34,552 bases of DNA, taken from the NCBI GenBank assembly GCA_049999725.1, contig JBNGIS010017722.1, positions 1-34,552 on the forward strand, read 5' to 3'. Below the pieces are notes generated by a model. It made no database searches and was not told where the DNA came from. It worked only from the letters and a program-made list of their open reading frames with translations. This stretch comes from Haplomitrium mnioides (lineage: Eukaryota > Marchantiophyta > Haplomitriopsida > Calobryales). This document shows positions 21,501 to 32,782 of this stretch, one piece after another. Numbering within the stretch: the stretch's first letter is position 1; each line of letters begins with the position of its first letter. The position numbers and the translations under genes are program-made.

Positions 21501-21843
21501 GTACATAGGCTGAGTACATGGGAGCAGCCATGGCCACCTATGAGGTAATGTGGTTATTGAAGTTGTTGTAGGATTTGGATGTCAAATTGGAGGAACCTCT
21601 AAAGGTTCATTGCGACAACATCAACAATATTCAATTGGCTAACAATCCTGTTTTTCATGCACGTTCAAAACACATTGAGGTGCATTATCATTTTGTGAGA
21701 GAAGGTGTTGACCAAGGTGATTGATTTTCTGTACATCAGCACTGAAGGGCAGGTTGCTGATATTTTTACGAAGGCATTGAGAGCCGAAAAGTTGTAGAAA
21801 TTCAAGAGGTAACTTGGTATACATGCGTTGAGCTTGAGGGGGA
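18569..21843 (+). pseudogene. pol: Ty1/copia pol: protease, integrase, RT, RNase H
   Basis: Domain order is that of Ty1/copia. Protease: WFVDSACSNHMTD (about 18641-18679; DSG changed to DSA). The GAG-pre-integrase segment WQKRIRHVNMQRLRNM is followed by CEACEFGK and a stop at 19187. Integrase (19190-19560): HSNVWGP and RSYGGGEY replace the usual HSDVWGP and RSDNGGEY, so two catalytic Asp are lost. RT (about 20490-21260): LVAKGYAQTHGIDYEET, QMDVKK, LIYVDNLIM (usual YVDD, second Asp to Asn), LGIEVKK, and QMVGNLIYITITRPDLSYAI. RNase H (21361-21790): FIDAVWARSASDMRSTSGF, AEYMGAAMA, VHCDNINNIQLANNPVFHAR. At least fifteen stops or shifts. Fully inactive. Confidence 0.9.
21829..21843 (+). other. copia polypurine tract
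   Basis: GAGCTTGAGGGGGAC just after the RNase H remnant is the typical GCTTGAGGGGGA plus-strand primer tract that precedes the 3' LTR in plant copia elements. Confidence 0.75.
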
Positions 21844-22015
21844 CTATTAATTTATCAAACTTTGATAGGTTGCTAAGCTGATCTGGCAGACCCCCTAGGT
21901 TAGTCAGGGTTATTAATATATGTAGGGTTGATTGGGGTTGTGGATGTGCACTCCTCCTCTTGATGTAATTTGAGGCCATCAAGCCCTTGTGAAATACAAC
22001 ACATAATTATGTACC
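21844..22015 (+). repeat. Probable 3' LTR remnant of the copia element
   Basis: Sequence following the polypurine tract begins TATTAATTT, where TGTTA would be usual. It has no coding capacity and resembles no other part of the window. Its right end is uncertain, and no matching left LTR was found. Confidence 0.4.
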
Positions 22016-22079
22016 CCATGTATGTGATTGTGTGTTCCATCACAATGCATAATTTTTTACAACAATGCCAACGTGTATA

Positions 22080-22544
22080 AGACTCTTTGAGTGTACAGTA
22101 TTCACTTCCTTTATTGTTATCTTAAAGTCATATAGTTATTATTGTGGTTTGTAGCCCCTTGCACAAAATAGACCCCATATGCGTATAGGACTCCACAAAA
22201 TTATGAAGTTTATTTCTTCTATTTTTCTCTCATAATTACATGCATAGCGTTGTAGTTTGTAACTCTATGTATGTAAGAGACTCGATACATCCATGGGTTT
22301 AATTTCTCTTGTGTTCTATTATTTATATATTTGTTTTACTACATAGTAATTTCCTTGTGTGACTAAGACTCCTTACTCTTAATAGAGACTCAATGCGCAT
22401 ATGGGATTTTTTGTTGTTGTTGTTTGTAACCTATGTTTATTTGGGACTCACTGAGCGTATGAGATTAGTTTACTCCCTTTTAGTTTAAGATTCCAAGTGC
22501 GTAAGGGATATATCTCTCTTTTGTTCTCTCTTTGTTAAGAACTT
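22080..22544 (+). repeat. Gene T intron with palindromic units (copy b)
   Basis: AT-rich, with scattered units such as CATATGCGTATAGG (about 22178-22191) and AATGCGCATATGGGA (about 22391-22405). Position and style match the T intron at 31995-32782. The T exon 1 that should precede it is missing; the copia element lies there instead. Confidence 0.55.
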
Positions 22545-24375
22545 GATGTTGTTCTTTATAACTTTATGCGTGTATGAGACTCCTTCCAACATTTATTCAA
22601 ATCCTCAATCAAAATACATCTTCCTAACATTATTAGTATATAATTGCTTATTTTGTAATGTTGTCAAATATAATCACCAATCATTTTTTCATCATGACCA
22701 ACAAACCATTAAAGAAAATGTTGTGCTAATAGTCAAAAGTACTTAGGCATTGTGATTGATCCATGGATCAAAAGAAAACATTGATTCCACATGGGCCATC
22801 ACCGCCAAAGAATACTAATAAAGATTGTTTGGTGGACGTGCACGTTGTTTGCATTTAATTTTTCAATGACACTCTTTCTTTGAAGGTTTACCTAACCTAT
22901 GGAAACTTGAGTAGTGACTCCAACTTGATGGTTACAATGTTGAACAAAATGTTATGTGACTTTTAAGAGCCATTGCCTCCTACTCTGTACATTCAACTTG
23001 ATAATATGACACAAAAGAATAAGAATTCTATATTATAAGAACATCTTAGTCTCTTAATATCCTAGAATGTCTTTCAAAAATCAAAGTGGTATTTCTCATA
23101 GTCGACCATACCCATGATCAAATTGATCAGATGTTCGGCGAATTCTTTAAACGTTTAAAATGTGTCAAGGTATTTACACTTATTAGTCTAAGTGAGACAC
23201 TATAATAGTCTTATAATCCAAAACCATAAGTAGCTCTTCTACAAGAGACTTTGGATTTCAAGTTGTTTCTACTACAACCTCCTTGATTGGTTTAGAAGAT
23301 TAGTAATATAGCCTTTAATCAATAGTTCAAGTTCAAGTTGAGTGATTTGGATCCAAAGATTTGGAGTAAATAATTTTCAATAGATGAACTTTGATTACCT
23401 TAAAATGGTGTTCAACAACTCAAGTGTCTATCAAAAGTAGACATGGAAATTTTGAGTATAATTTTGATCTTGTTGAAAGCTTATTTTGAAATCAAATGAT
23501 CTAAAAAAGAAGCAAGAGAAGTTGATATGGACAAAGTCATCTTTGCAATTAAAGACAACATATGCAAGAGCTACCAAAGCTTTAACCATACTCTAATATA
23601 GAATAGTGAAATGAGTTTTTTCTTGCCAAATAGAAGATTGCAATGTACATTGTTGAAGGAAAACAAAGAAGAGTTGAAACAAAATTTATGTTTCTACTTC
23701 ACAATCTACAAACATTTGTGATAATTTTCAAAATGTTGGTGTACCTACTCAAGTTGATATTCAGTTGCAAGAGAAAGAGATTGAAATTAAATATATATGT
23801 TGTCTACATTGAGCAATATATAGAGCTTCCAAGTCGAGAGAAGGAATCATTTTATATCAAACAAGATACAATCATAAATTTGGCAAAGTACATAATGAGA
23901 AGGCCAAAATACTCATTTGAATTGTTGCATCACTCAACCCAAAGAGCACACCGCTTTGGATTGCAAGAGTTCTCAAAGTGTTGTCATATAATGGAGAGCA
24001 ACCTCCAAATTAAAAACCAAGTATGTGTTCAATAGAATGCTTGTGAGGTTGAAGAGGTGTTTTCTAGACAATACTTTTTAGAGAAAATAACATCCACAAA
24101 AGAAAAAACTAAAATACAAGCTACATATTAATGTACTAGATGTAATAGAGATTACAATGTTCTCTTTTGATTTTCTTCTAACATAAGGAAACCACTTGAG
24201 AAAAATGACTCTAACAACTATCAAATCAAGTCTTCTTAAATACAGGAGAGAAAAAGCTATCCATACTCAAGTGTTTAAAAGAAAATCAAACAATATAATC
24301 AACACCGATGGGAATTATGAGAATCTCGATGAATCTCTTGAAGCTAACTATAAGGAAGTAGATATTAGTGGTTAA
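22545..24375 (+). pseudogene. Gene T, exon 2 (copy b)
   Basis: Collinear with 32783-34552 and complete at its 3' end. Signature pieces in three frames: VIDP followed by DQKK (the first acidic motif, with a 1-base shift, near 22752), LFGG and FEGLPNLWKL, QLDNMTQKNKNSIL (about 22988-23030), and FLIVDHTHDQIDQMFG (about 23090-23136). The last supplies the intact HTHDQIDQ version of the motif that is altered in the other copy. A long open frame (23643-24035) covers the region before the C-terminal module, which reads in another frame as LNPKSTPLWIARVLKVLSY. Acidic tail ends EVDISG with TAA at 24373-24375. Many stops. Confidence 0.7.
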
Positions 24376-25602
24376 ATCCATTTATGTTTATGTTTTCAAA
24401 GTAGTTGTTTTTATACTATATTTTTGTAAAATAAAAAAAGTTCTACTTATGTATATAATTCAATTATATATTTTTTCTAAGCTAGATGAACATTTATATT
24501 TTCAATGATCTTTTTTTGTTGAGATTAAGCTCTATGTATGCATGAACTATTCAATTGTCAATGTACTTCAAATAAAAATAGCAATCTTCATTTTGTTTGT
24601 CAAGATAAAAAATTATTACTATATTCATTCCTATCTACTTATTGCTCAAAAGCATTTGCACGTTTGGACTACAAAACCTTCTATATACATAAACTTTGAA
24701 GCTTAACTAGGAACCCTTTATGTATATAGGTTGTTGAAAGCCATGCGTAGATGGAATACTAAAGCCTATCTGTGAATGGAGTCCAAAGTTGAGCTAGAAA
24801 TTCCATATGTGCATGGACTTCGAAGTGGAACTCAAAATCCCTATCTGGTTTAGATTGATCAAGCTTGTGCATCTAGGAACTCCAAAGTAGAACTCAAAAC
24901 CTCCTCCTTATTTGGATGTATAAAGCTCTATGGCAATTACTATCGAAACCTATATATGCAATGACTCTAAAGTGGAAGTCTAAACTTTTTGCGTGTATGG
25001 ACACTCAAACAAAACTGGGAATCCCTCGCGTATTGGGATTGATGAAGCTTATGCATGCAAGAAATTTGAAACAAAACTCCAAACCCATTGCACACATGGA
25101 CTAAATATTCTTATGTGCACATGGGCTCTAAAGCAGAACTCAGAACCCAATGTGCACATAGACTACTGAAGCTCCTACATACATTGACTACTAAAGTCTA
25201 TGCGCACATGGACTCTAAAGAAAAACTCAGAACCCCCTATGTGCATGGGCTTTGAAGAAGACTAAGAACCTCTCACAAGCTTAGACTACTAATGAAGCTT
25301 GTGCATCCATGAACCCCGAGCTGGCACACCAATACCTTGGCGTGTTTGGGTTTGACCACAAATTATCTATTTATTTTTCAGATAATTAATTTATAGCAAC
25401 AATATATCTATTTGCATATGAAGTCTAAACTACTATTTTAATTTGGAAACATATTAATTTTAAGAACTGCTGGAATTTTACGATGTTGGAGTACTCTGAC
25501 CATGTTGCAAGTTTATATGAAAAAAACACAATTTTTGGTATTTTGATCTAATTGGATGTTTTAAAAAAAAGCAAGAATTTCATTACAATGTACATGAAAA
25601 TA
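24376..25602. repeat. 3' tail of gene T (copy b) with palindromic units
   Basis: No gene seen. AT-rich start, then from about 24690 to 25340 many units of the type CATATGTGCATGGACT..AAGTAGAACTCAAAACC, a longer-period relative (roughly 50-60 bases) of the palindromic minisatellite. Matches the tail of copy a. Ends at the assembly gap. Confidence 0.6.
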
Positions 25603-25702
25603 NNNNNNNNNNNNNNNNNNNNNNNNNNNNNNNNNNNNNNNNNNNNNNNNNNNNNNNNNNNNNNNNNNNNNNNNNNNNNNNNNNNNNNNNNNNNNNNNNN
25701 NN
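25603..25702. other. Assembly gap (100 Ns)
   Basis: A run of exactly 100 N, the conventional size for a scaffold gap of unknown length. Order and orientation across it depend on scaffolding. Confidence 0.99.
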
Positions 25703-25854
25703 GTTTTTTGTTATATGTAGATTAGAAGTCTTTGGAATACTAATCACATAAAGTTTTTAGGTTCTAATTTATGATTTCTTATCGCATATAGACTAGAATC
25801 TAAAATTGTTTTTTTAGACAAAAAAATGGGTTCTCTTTTGAGTAGTATATATTT
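25703..25854. other. Unassigned AT-rich segment after the gap
   Basis: Too short and degraded to place; possibly the upstream part of the gypsy integrase relic that follows. Confidence 0.3.
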
Positions 25855-26640
25855 GGTCTATAGTAGTGGATGTTTACAATGTTGTTGTAGTTTTTCTCGA
25901 CATGCTTAGTAAAATGATTCATATTGGTATATCGACAAAGTTAGCGAGAAACCTTACATTAACATAAATCTATTTGGAAGAAATCTACTCTTATGATATT
26001 ATATTTAAAGTTATTATTTTTTATTGCAATACTCAATTCACTAGCATATTTGGCACATCATGTTTGATCTTTTAAAAACCAAATTGGTGATATTTGCTAC
26101 TTACCACACAAAATTCAATGGTCAAATTGAATTGACCAACCACACTATTCAGATTGGTTATTACCTCTTATAGAGCTCTCTTTCAAGAACTCTCTCAATA
26201 GTTCTACATGCACCATATTTTTCTTTCTTATATATAGCAAACATTCAACCATCCTATATAGTCTTACTAATGCTTCACCACCATCCTCTAAGAGTCTAAT
26301 TTTCTCTATTGTCTATACCAAAACATACAACATGCCAATGATAAACTTGAGGTTTCTTGTAATTTCCAAAAAAATATGTTGATAATCATTGTTGAGAGAT
26401 GACCTTTGTTGTGGGCAACAAGGTTTGTCTCTCCACCACTAATATTCCTCTACTTTTCTCGTATAAGCTTAATACTTGCTTCATTGGCATTTCTCTATTT
26501 CTACTTGCATTGGCAAAGTGACATATCACTTGATCTTACCTTCTCACATGAAGATTCATCATGTTTTTTATGCTTGTCTACTACATCTATTTGTACCTCA
26601 CTTCACTTTAATGAGTACCAACTTTTGTAAGAGATGACTA
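25855..26640 (+). pseudogene. Relic Ty3/gypsy integrase and pol C-terminus
   Basis: Very decayed; recognised by patching frames. Integrase core pieces: DMLSKMIHIGISTK (as in VDRLSKMAHFIP), then about 60 residues on NTQFTSIF (as in DPKFTSKFW), then in another frame FATYHTKFNGQIELTNHTI (as in AYHPQTDGQTERTNRT), followed by IELSFKNSLNSSTCT (as in AEFAYNNSVHSSTG). Further on, KLNTCFIGIS, then HIT and RFIMFFM, mirror the KL-PRFIGPF...Y-L-LP...IHNVFHVS tail of gypsy pol. A separate and far older insertion than the element at 840-6496, and of a different base composition. No intact frame. Confidence 0.65.
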
Positions 26641-27291
26641 ATAATGAAGCAAGATGTAGAGTGTGCTATATATAGAATTTTTTTACAAAGTTAAAGTATA
26701 AAAAATGGTGCTACTATAGAGAGACTTGCACAAAAACACAAGAAGAGAAAGTCAACAAGTTAAGAGGGAAATAGAAATTCTAGAAGGTTTTCTTTAAGAG
26801 ATGATAAATGCATGTGACAAGTGGAGAATTAAATGGATATAAAAGGTTCTAAGATAGTGAAATGTAGTAGAAGGAGAGGGAAACAAAAAGTACTAAGTTA
26901 TGTGAGTACATGTGATAGACAAAAGAAGAATAAAAGTAAAGAGGAGTTTAATCAAAGAGAGCAAAAATGGTGGTCCAATAAGAGGAAATTAGAAAAAAAA
27001 GAAGAAGAAGAAGCCAATGAGGTTTCTCAATCTATGTAAGTGAGTTGCTTTCTAGTGAGTATATAAACAAAGAAGCATTGTTACACATCTTTTCACTTGT
27101 GGGTTTGAAGTCTCATTGTGCAATATTTCTTGCACTTATGTTAGCTTGTGTATATGATGTATGTATGTAATATTATAATGATATCATAACTTGGTATTTT
27201 TTAAATAGTGGACTATATTTATGGAAAAGTATTAAAGTCAAACATTGATTTGCAAGCTTCTCATATTCTATGTATAATTGAGATACAAGTT
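26641..27291. other. Unassigned AT-rich segment, possibly gypsy 3' UTR and LTR remnant
   Basis: Contains a Lys/Glu-rich open frame (26833-27039) with no recognisable domain, and a TATATAAAC box near 27060. It follows the gypsy pol end directly, so 3' UTR and LTR would be expected here. No second LTR copy is in the window to prove it. TTGGTATT at about 27193-27200 recalls the start of a primer-binding site, but is weak. Confidence 0.3.
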
Positions 27292-28084
27292 AAACAACAA
27301 CCACTACTTTGAACCAAGAACCGCTACCATGTTCTTATTTCATTTGGCGTTTGCAAAAACCAAATTTGAAAATTTAGCATAAAAAATCATGAATTTGACG
27401 CTAGTGATATTTTTTTGCAAAAATAAATAAATAAAATTTTACATCTAAATTACTTATTTCAAGTGCACATTGTATTTAAAACAAATCTTCTTAATATGAG
27501 AATTTTATCAAAATTGCTTTCATAATTTCTTCTTTAAAAAGGTTGAGCATCACCTTATAGAATATATATTTAACGTACAAGAAATTTGTTTTTAAATATT
27601 TTCAAAACTAGCAATGATATTATTAATTTCCAAAATTGATCAAAACATTCAAGTTTTATTTAAAACATATTCAATCAAAAAAGATACTTAGTCGTGCAAG
27701 AACTTTGAACTTTTAGTATTCTTAAAGCTTATGCACATAGGGATGACTAAAACTCATATGCAATTGGAACAATAAAGCTGAGATGCGCGTGGAATATTGA
27801 AGCTCTTACATGCAAGAACTTTGAACTAGAACCCTAAAGTGTAGGCGTATGATGATTGTTGAAACCAAAGTGTGAAAAGACTGCTAAAGCCCATGCGCGC
27901 ATAGATTATTGAAGCATGTGTGTGTAGAGACAACTAAAGCCCAAGCACGCTTGGTTTTGCTAAGTCCCTTGTGCGCATGGAAAACTAAAGCCCATGTGTG
28001 CATGGACAACTAAAGCCTAAGCGAGCATGGACTGTTAAATTATTTGGGCGCAGGGACTACTGAAGCTCTTTCAAGCAAAGATTG
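27292..28084. repeat. 3' flank of gene A (copy P) with palindromic units
   Basis: No gene. 27295-27690 matches the reverse complement of about 13280-13665 in copy M. From about 27720 to 28065 there are units such as CCCATGCGCGCATAGA and CCCATGTGTGCATGGACAAC, with spacing of about 30-60 bases, the counterpart of 12885-13270. Copy P joins this flank directly to a shortened exon 3 of gene A. Confidence 0.65.
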
Positions 28085-28227
28085 CAAAAACTCATGATTG
28101 ACCCCCAATTTCTTTCGCCCTTTTGCAGTGTCCATCGATTTTTGAGCAAGCTGTCGTTTGAGCGTTTTGTCCTCATGTACAGAGCATAGAGAAACAAGTT
28201 AGAGGAGAAAAACAAAAAATGACTTTC

Positions 28228-28450
28228 AGTCCAATGCACACATGGACTCTATAGTCCTACGTGCAAAGGACTCTAAGGTCCATGCTCAAGTCCAAGCTTG
28301 CTTGGACACTAAGTCCATGAGTGCATGGACACTTGAGTCCATGTGCACATGGAAACATAAGTCCAAGTGCGCAATGGCTCTCGAGTCAATGCGAGCATGG
28401 ACTTGAGAGTCCGTGTGCACCCGGATTTGAGAGTTCATGCGATTATTGAC
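28228..28450. repeat. Palindromic minisatellite, A intron 2 (copy P)
   Basis: Eight or so units, including a perfect 16-base palindrome TCCATGTGCACATGGA at 28338-28353. The central bases differ from unit to unit while the arms stay complementary. Counterpart of 11068-11370. Confidence 0.85.
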
Positions 28451-30104
28451 CTAAAAACCTTTAAAAGCAGTTTCAAAGCAACTTTACAAACAAAATTGAA
28501 AAAAAAAAAACACTTACCAACAATTTCTCAAAATTCAAGTAAAATGATGACATCTTTAACTCTTTAGTGTGGATGGGATACTCCATCCTTGCTTCTTTCT
28601 ATAACTTGCAATACACTTCAGAGCAAAAAAACTTCACTATCACAACTAAAACCTTATGTCTCTCCAGTTCTTGAGACATTTCTTCAATTGAAAGCTCTCC
28701 GACTTCCACCCATTTCAAAATAGAAATTTTTATTTCGTTGGGAAGACTTTGAATGGACCTCCATGATGTCCACTTTATGTCTTCTATTCTTAAAGATCCT
28801 TTGGCCTTTGGCTTCTAGCCCTTCATCGTATTCTTCTCCCACATCGTAAAAATGCTCTATTGTAATTCCCATAGCTCTCCACTTCTAAATGCTAATTGGA
28901 ACCAATTGTCTTGAGAAGTGACGGTCTTCTCAAGAGTGGACTTTATCTTTATCTCCAAAGTCTCCAATACCAATTCTCTTTTTAATTTTTGGGATGACAC
29001 CATCCCACTTTCCATATACCTCTGATGCTAATACGCAACCTTCTTAATAGATGTTGTTTCCAACCTGTACCGTTGGTCGTAATTGTCATTGGTTGTGAAG
29101 ATGCGAGCTTCTATTGGTGTCAGCCCTACGTAGACATAGCAATTACAAAGCAAAAGGATAAGATTTTTTGTCCATACTGGGTGATTAAAAGCTACTTTGC
29201 CGGAATACTATGATTGCCTCCTATAATGTCGTACATTATATACTTGTGAAGGTTCCTTCGGTCGAACTCTGACTTATCTTTTAACTCGCACTTCGGGTCC
29301 ACTACAACAATAAAAAAAACTATGTGTATACTTGTTTGTGAGCATTCTCTATGCCAAAAGCTCTACAAAATCTTCCTTTAACCTCTTATTAATTTGGAAT
29401 CACCTCTAGTTATCCATTCCAAGTTTCAAAAGGCTCAAATTCTCCAACCAAATTGTCATAGTTTCATCACGGACTCCACCACCCACTGGATGGCGAACTC
29501 CCAAATCTTGCTCTTGTCTTCTTCAGACATTACTTGAGGATCCACCTACTCTTATTCCTGGAGGTTTATAGCCCATTGTGTGATTGCCTTTTTGCTCTCA
29601 AGGTTGGAGCCTGCACTGGCTCCGACTCTACTTCCTCGTTTGAGCTGCTAAGAGTTGAAGATGATGGGGCATCAAAAGATGAACTAGTTGGAGATGGGGA
29701 GGGTATGGGCTCCTTCTCAACAGGTGGTGGGGGCACATGCTTTTTCTTGGGTAGTGCATGTTTCTTCTTTTGCGGAGCCTTGATTGGCTCTACCTCCTTT
29801 TTTTTTTTTTTATAGTAGACAGTTCACATGTTGCTACCAAAGTCATCAAAGTCGCACTTGGATGTGGCACAAGTTGTTGGATATGCACGTCTCACTTGAC
29901 TTTCAAAAGTTTGATAGAAATCACAAACTTTATAAAGTCTTTTTCTACTTGTTTTACATGTGGGTAAGCATTAACGAAGTCCGACAAATATTGTGAGAGC
30001 TGGAAAAAAATTTTAAAAATGTCAATGACTTAACAAAAAAAGATTTCAAAAGTTTAATAAAGGACTAAGAGCGTTTCAACCTTTGGTCTAAGCCCAAAGA
30101 TGCA

Positions 30105-30480
30105 ATATAGTCCATGCTTGTATGGACTAAAGAGTCCATGTGAGCATGGACTCAGTAGTCCAATTGCATAGAGAAGCGGAAGGATCATGGAGTCCAGACG
30201 CGTACGTACTTGGGAAACCAAGTGTGTTTGGACTATGAAGTCCATGCACACTTGGACTCTGAAGTCCATGCACGATTAGACTCTAAAGTCCATACGCACA
30301 TTGATTAGAGAGTCTATGCTTGCATGGACTGCTGAGTCTATGTGCGCATGGGCTCTTCGATCCTTGCGCATCCTTACCAGCAAGGACATCTAAGTCAATG
30401 CGAGCATAAACTCCACAGTCAATGCACACATAAACTATCAAGTCCATGTGCGTATGGATTCCCGTGTCCCCGTGCATAGA
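30105..30480. repeat. Palindromic minisatellite, A intron 1 (copy P)
   Basis: About a dozen units, such as AGTCCATGTGAGCATGGACT (about 30131-30150), GAAGTCCATGCACACTTGGACT and AGTCTATGCTTGCATGGACT, with a period near 24 bases. Counterpart of 9110-9460, so the array was present before the two copies separated. Confidence 0.85.
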
Positions 30481-30796
30481 GACTTCTTAGTAACTGAAAA
30501 TTTAAAACAAATGAAAAAAATCTTTCTAATATCACCTTGCCGTCGTCGAAGACCAACTTCATATCCTTGGTAAAGACGTTCTATGGCTTCATCTCGTTGA
30601 AGCAAAATTTCTTTCATGAAGCTTTGAAGAAGGCAATACTTGGCTTTGACTGCACAGGAAGCCACATATGGGCTCTATGCCCCTCTCGAATCATTGTAAA
30701 TTGGACCAAAAGACCCATGTTGAATTTTCGAGGATAAAGAACCTCGACCATTACCTTTACCTTTTTCACAGTGATAACTAGCCATTCAATGTTCAA

Positions 30797-31994
30797 GATC
30801 CAAATTTATTTGTCTAAAACACAAAAAACATGGAATAAGTGGATGGTTTCAATTTTGGAGATGATTCACTGTCAACGATGGCACCACTCAAACAACGAGT
30901 GATTTCTAATCAAGTTAGACCTCTTAACAAGATTGGGAGATCTTTAAGAAACCAAATTATTTTGGAGGAATCTTCAGACGATAGTTTAGGAAATGATTCT
31001 AGCAAAGAGTATCGGTCAACCAACATTTCATTGGATCTATCACCAAGAGCATCGATTATTTTACAAAAAACATTTCTTAATGTTCAATATATTGTTAAGG
31101 ATTTTTTTTGGCATAGTCTAGTTCTCTCAATCCTCAAGGTGGTCTTCATCCATTGTTAACTTATTTCAAAAGAACAAATAGCGTTATTAATGATGCTCAA
31201 GATTTTCAAGACGATGAATTATCTCAAATGACTGGATTCACATATGGACCAAATCAATCGACATTATATAAGAATTCTTTGTCTAGGCCAAAACCCAAAT
31301 GGGTAAACACTTTATGTGAAAATTCTTTGCGGAAAACCCATCATGACGAAAGCTTTGTGAAGAAAAAGCTCGATCCAATATCAATTTTGAAATTGAGGAA
31401 AATTTCATGTTGCTGAAATAATTGTTTGTCATTGTGCAAGACAAATTATTTTGAAAATTGTGAGAGAAATGTATTTTCGACAAAGCATGAAGAATCAAGA
31501 TATCATATTGCAATGGTGAATATCAAGAAAAGACTCTAATGTTGATAATCGATTCACTATGCTTGACGGTACTGTTGTCTACAGAAGAGCCTTCAAATTA
31601 ATATTATCAATAAAGAATGATAGATTCTAAAGGATTCAAAATCTCAAAAATGCATATCTTAGAGGCATTTTTGGAAATCAAGAATTATTTGCTAAAGGAG
31701 TATTCATATGTGAATGGATGGACATTTTTTTTCATGGACATTGCAAGAAAATGCCCAATCACAAAGTTTATAACTTGCCCGATAATTTTATGAAATGGGA
31801 AGTTTATGAATACTAAACAACTTATTTGAAAGAGAAAGATCCCTATTGTATTCTTAGTTTTTTGGGTTTTACAAAACATTGGAGAACTCATTTTCCAAAT
31901 GTTAGAATTCGAAAATGCAATAGATTTGCTCTTTGTGAAACATGCAAAGAAATCAAATCATTACGAGAAAAATTTGTCTTGGAGTCCAACAAAG
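30797..31994 (+). pseudogene. Gene T, exon 1 (copy P), 5' end deleted
   Basis: Begins within the protein, at the point equivalent to about 7790 in copy M, and is fused back-to-back to the truncated exon 1 of gene A. Reading: FNFGDDSLSTMAPLKQ, LEESSDDSLGNDSSKE, DDELSQMTGFTYGPNQS, DESFVKKKLDPIS, the Cys cluster SCC..NCLSLCK, CERNVFSTKHEE, then HGHCKKMPNHKVY, EYYTTYLKEKDPYCILSFLG, KHWRTHFPNVRI, and RFALCETCKEIKS with CxxC intact. Exon ends AAAG at 31994, before GTAACA, in phase 1. This N-half resembles the region in front of DUF7869-type domains: a helical Cys-containing stretch, then W--HFP and C--C. Several stops and shifts. Confidence 0.7.
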
Positions 31995-32782
31995 GTAACA
32001 AATTTCTTCTCTTTTGAAATCTATGGTTATTCAATGCTCTTTTTACTAGAATCAAAGCCTAGTTCTAAAGATGTTATCCTTTCTTAACTTAGTTCCAAAA
32101 AATATTTGTTTTGTTAAGTTATTCAACAAACAAAATTTGAGTCAAATAAACCTTAGGAACTTGTGTTGTGAGAACAGACTCTATGCTCACATAGGATCTA
32201 ATGTTTTTAGTTTGAATTTAAATCATGTCGAGAGTCAAATAAAGTGAGGAAATGGATTTGATTGTTGGTTGTGACCTTAGCTTTGCATTGAGTTTTGCTA
32301 TTGTTGCTTTGAATCAAGAACCCATTGCTAGATAACAATATTAAGAATAGTTTTTGTTGTTTGCAAATCCTATGCGCGCATAGGTTTTGTTCTTGTTTCT
32401 TTCAAATCCAATCGCAACAATAGTCAAATCAAGCCAATATATTGATGTTGTTGCTTTTGGTCCTTTACGTGTAGAGGATCAATTATTGTTTCCATTGATC
32501 ATTTGTGCGTATATGATATATTATTGTTTTTTTAATCCTTTGCGAACAAAGAGTCTAAGCTACCTTTGAAATTGAAGTTCCAGTTTATAACCCATTGTAG
32601 GCAAATCTTGTTTTTTCTCCTCTAGAAATATTTGATTATTTCAAGTTATAGACAAGTACTTATTGTGAATGTTATTTAGATTCTCTTATATTTAAATTAA
32701 CTTACGTTTATTTATAGTATTTTTATAAATTTTAACCTCTACCAATCCAAACATTTGTTGAAGCTGATTTGAATGTTTTTAG
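31995..32782 (+). other. Gene T intron (copy P) with palindromic units
   Basis: Starts GTAACA and ends TGTTTTTAG at 32782. Removing it joins SNK-G to ALEVVF in one frame, which supports the model. It contains the perfect 16-base palindrome CCTATGCGCGCATAGG (about 32370-32385) and looser units to about 32560. The position equivalent to about 32118 is where the gypsy element entered copy M. Confidence 0.65.

Larger units (their letters stand above)
28085..30796 (-). pseudogene. Gene A (copy P): truncated at both ends
   Basis: Collinear with gene A of copy M, on the opposite strand. Exon 1 remnant 30796-30536 includes KFNMGLLVQFTMIREGHRAH and ends CAAG before GTGATA. Exon 2, 29999-28518, follows a good TTTTTTCCAG acceptor, starts LSQYLSDFVNAYPH, and ends at TTGTTG before GTAAGTG, a textbook donor. 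In the middle, IIGGNHS corresponds to the ARGNHN motif of copy M. Exon 3 begins near 28171 (DKTLKRQLAQKSMD, AKGRKKLGV) and stops matching at about 28090; the remainder of exon 3, intron 3 and exon 4 are missing. The 5' end of exon 1 with its start codon is also missing. Numerous stops. The two copies together define the splice sites better than either alone. Confidence 0.6.

Noticed and set aside
26833-27039. Lys/Glu-rich small protein gene
   Set aside because: Low-complexity purine-rich sequence in a probable LTR or UTR relic, with no conserved copy and no motif.
29534-29996. Plus-strand open frames with Phe-rich and Gly-rich stretches as a secreted or membrane protein
   Set aside because: They are antisense to the Lys/Ser/Pro-rich linker in exon 2 of gene A (copy P).
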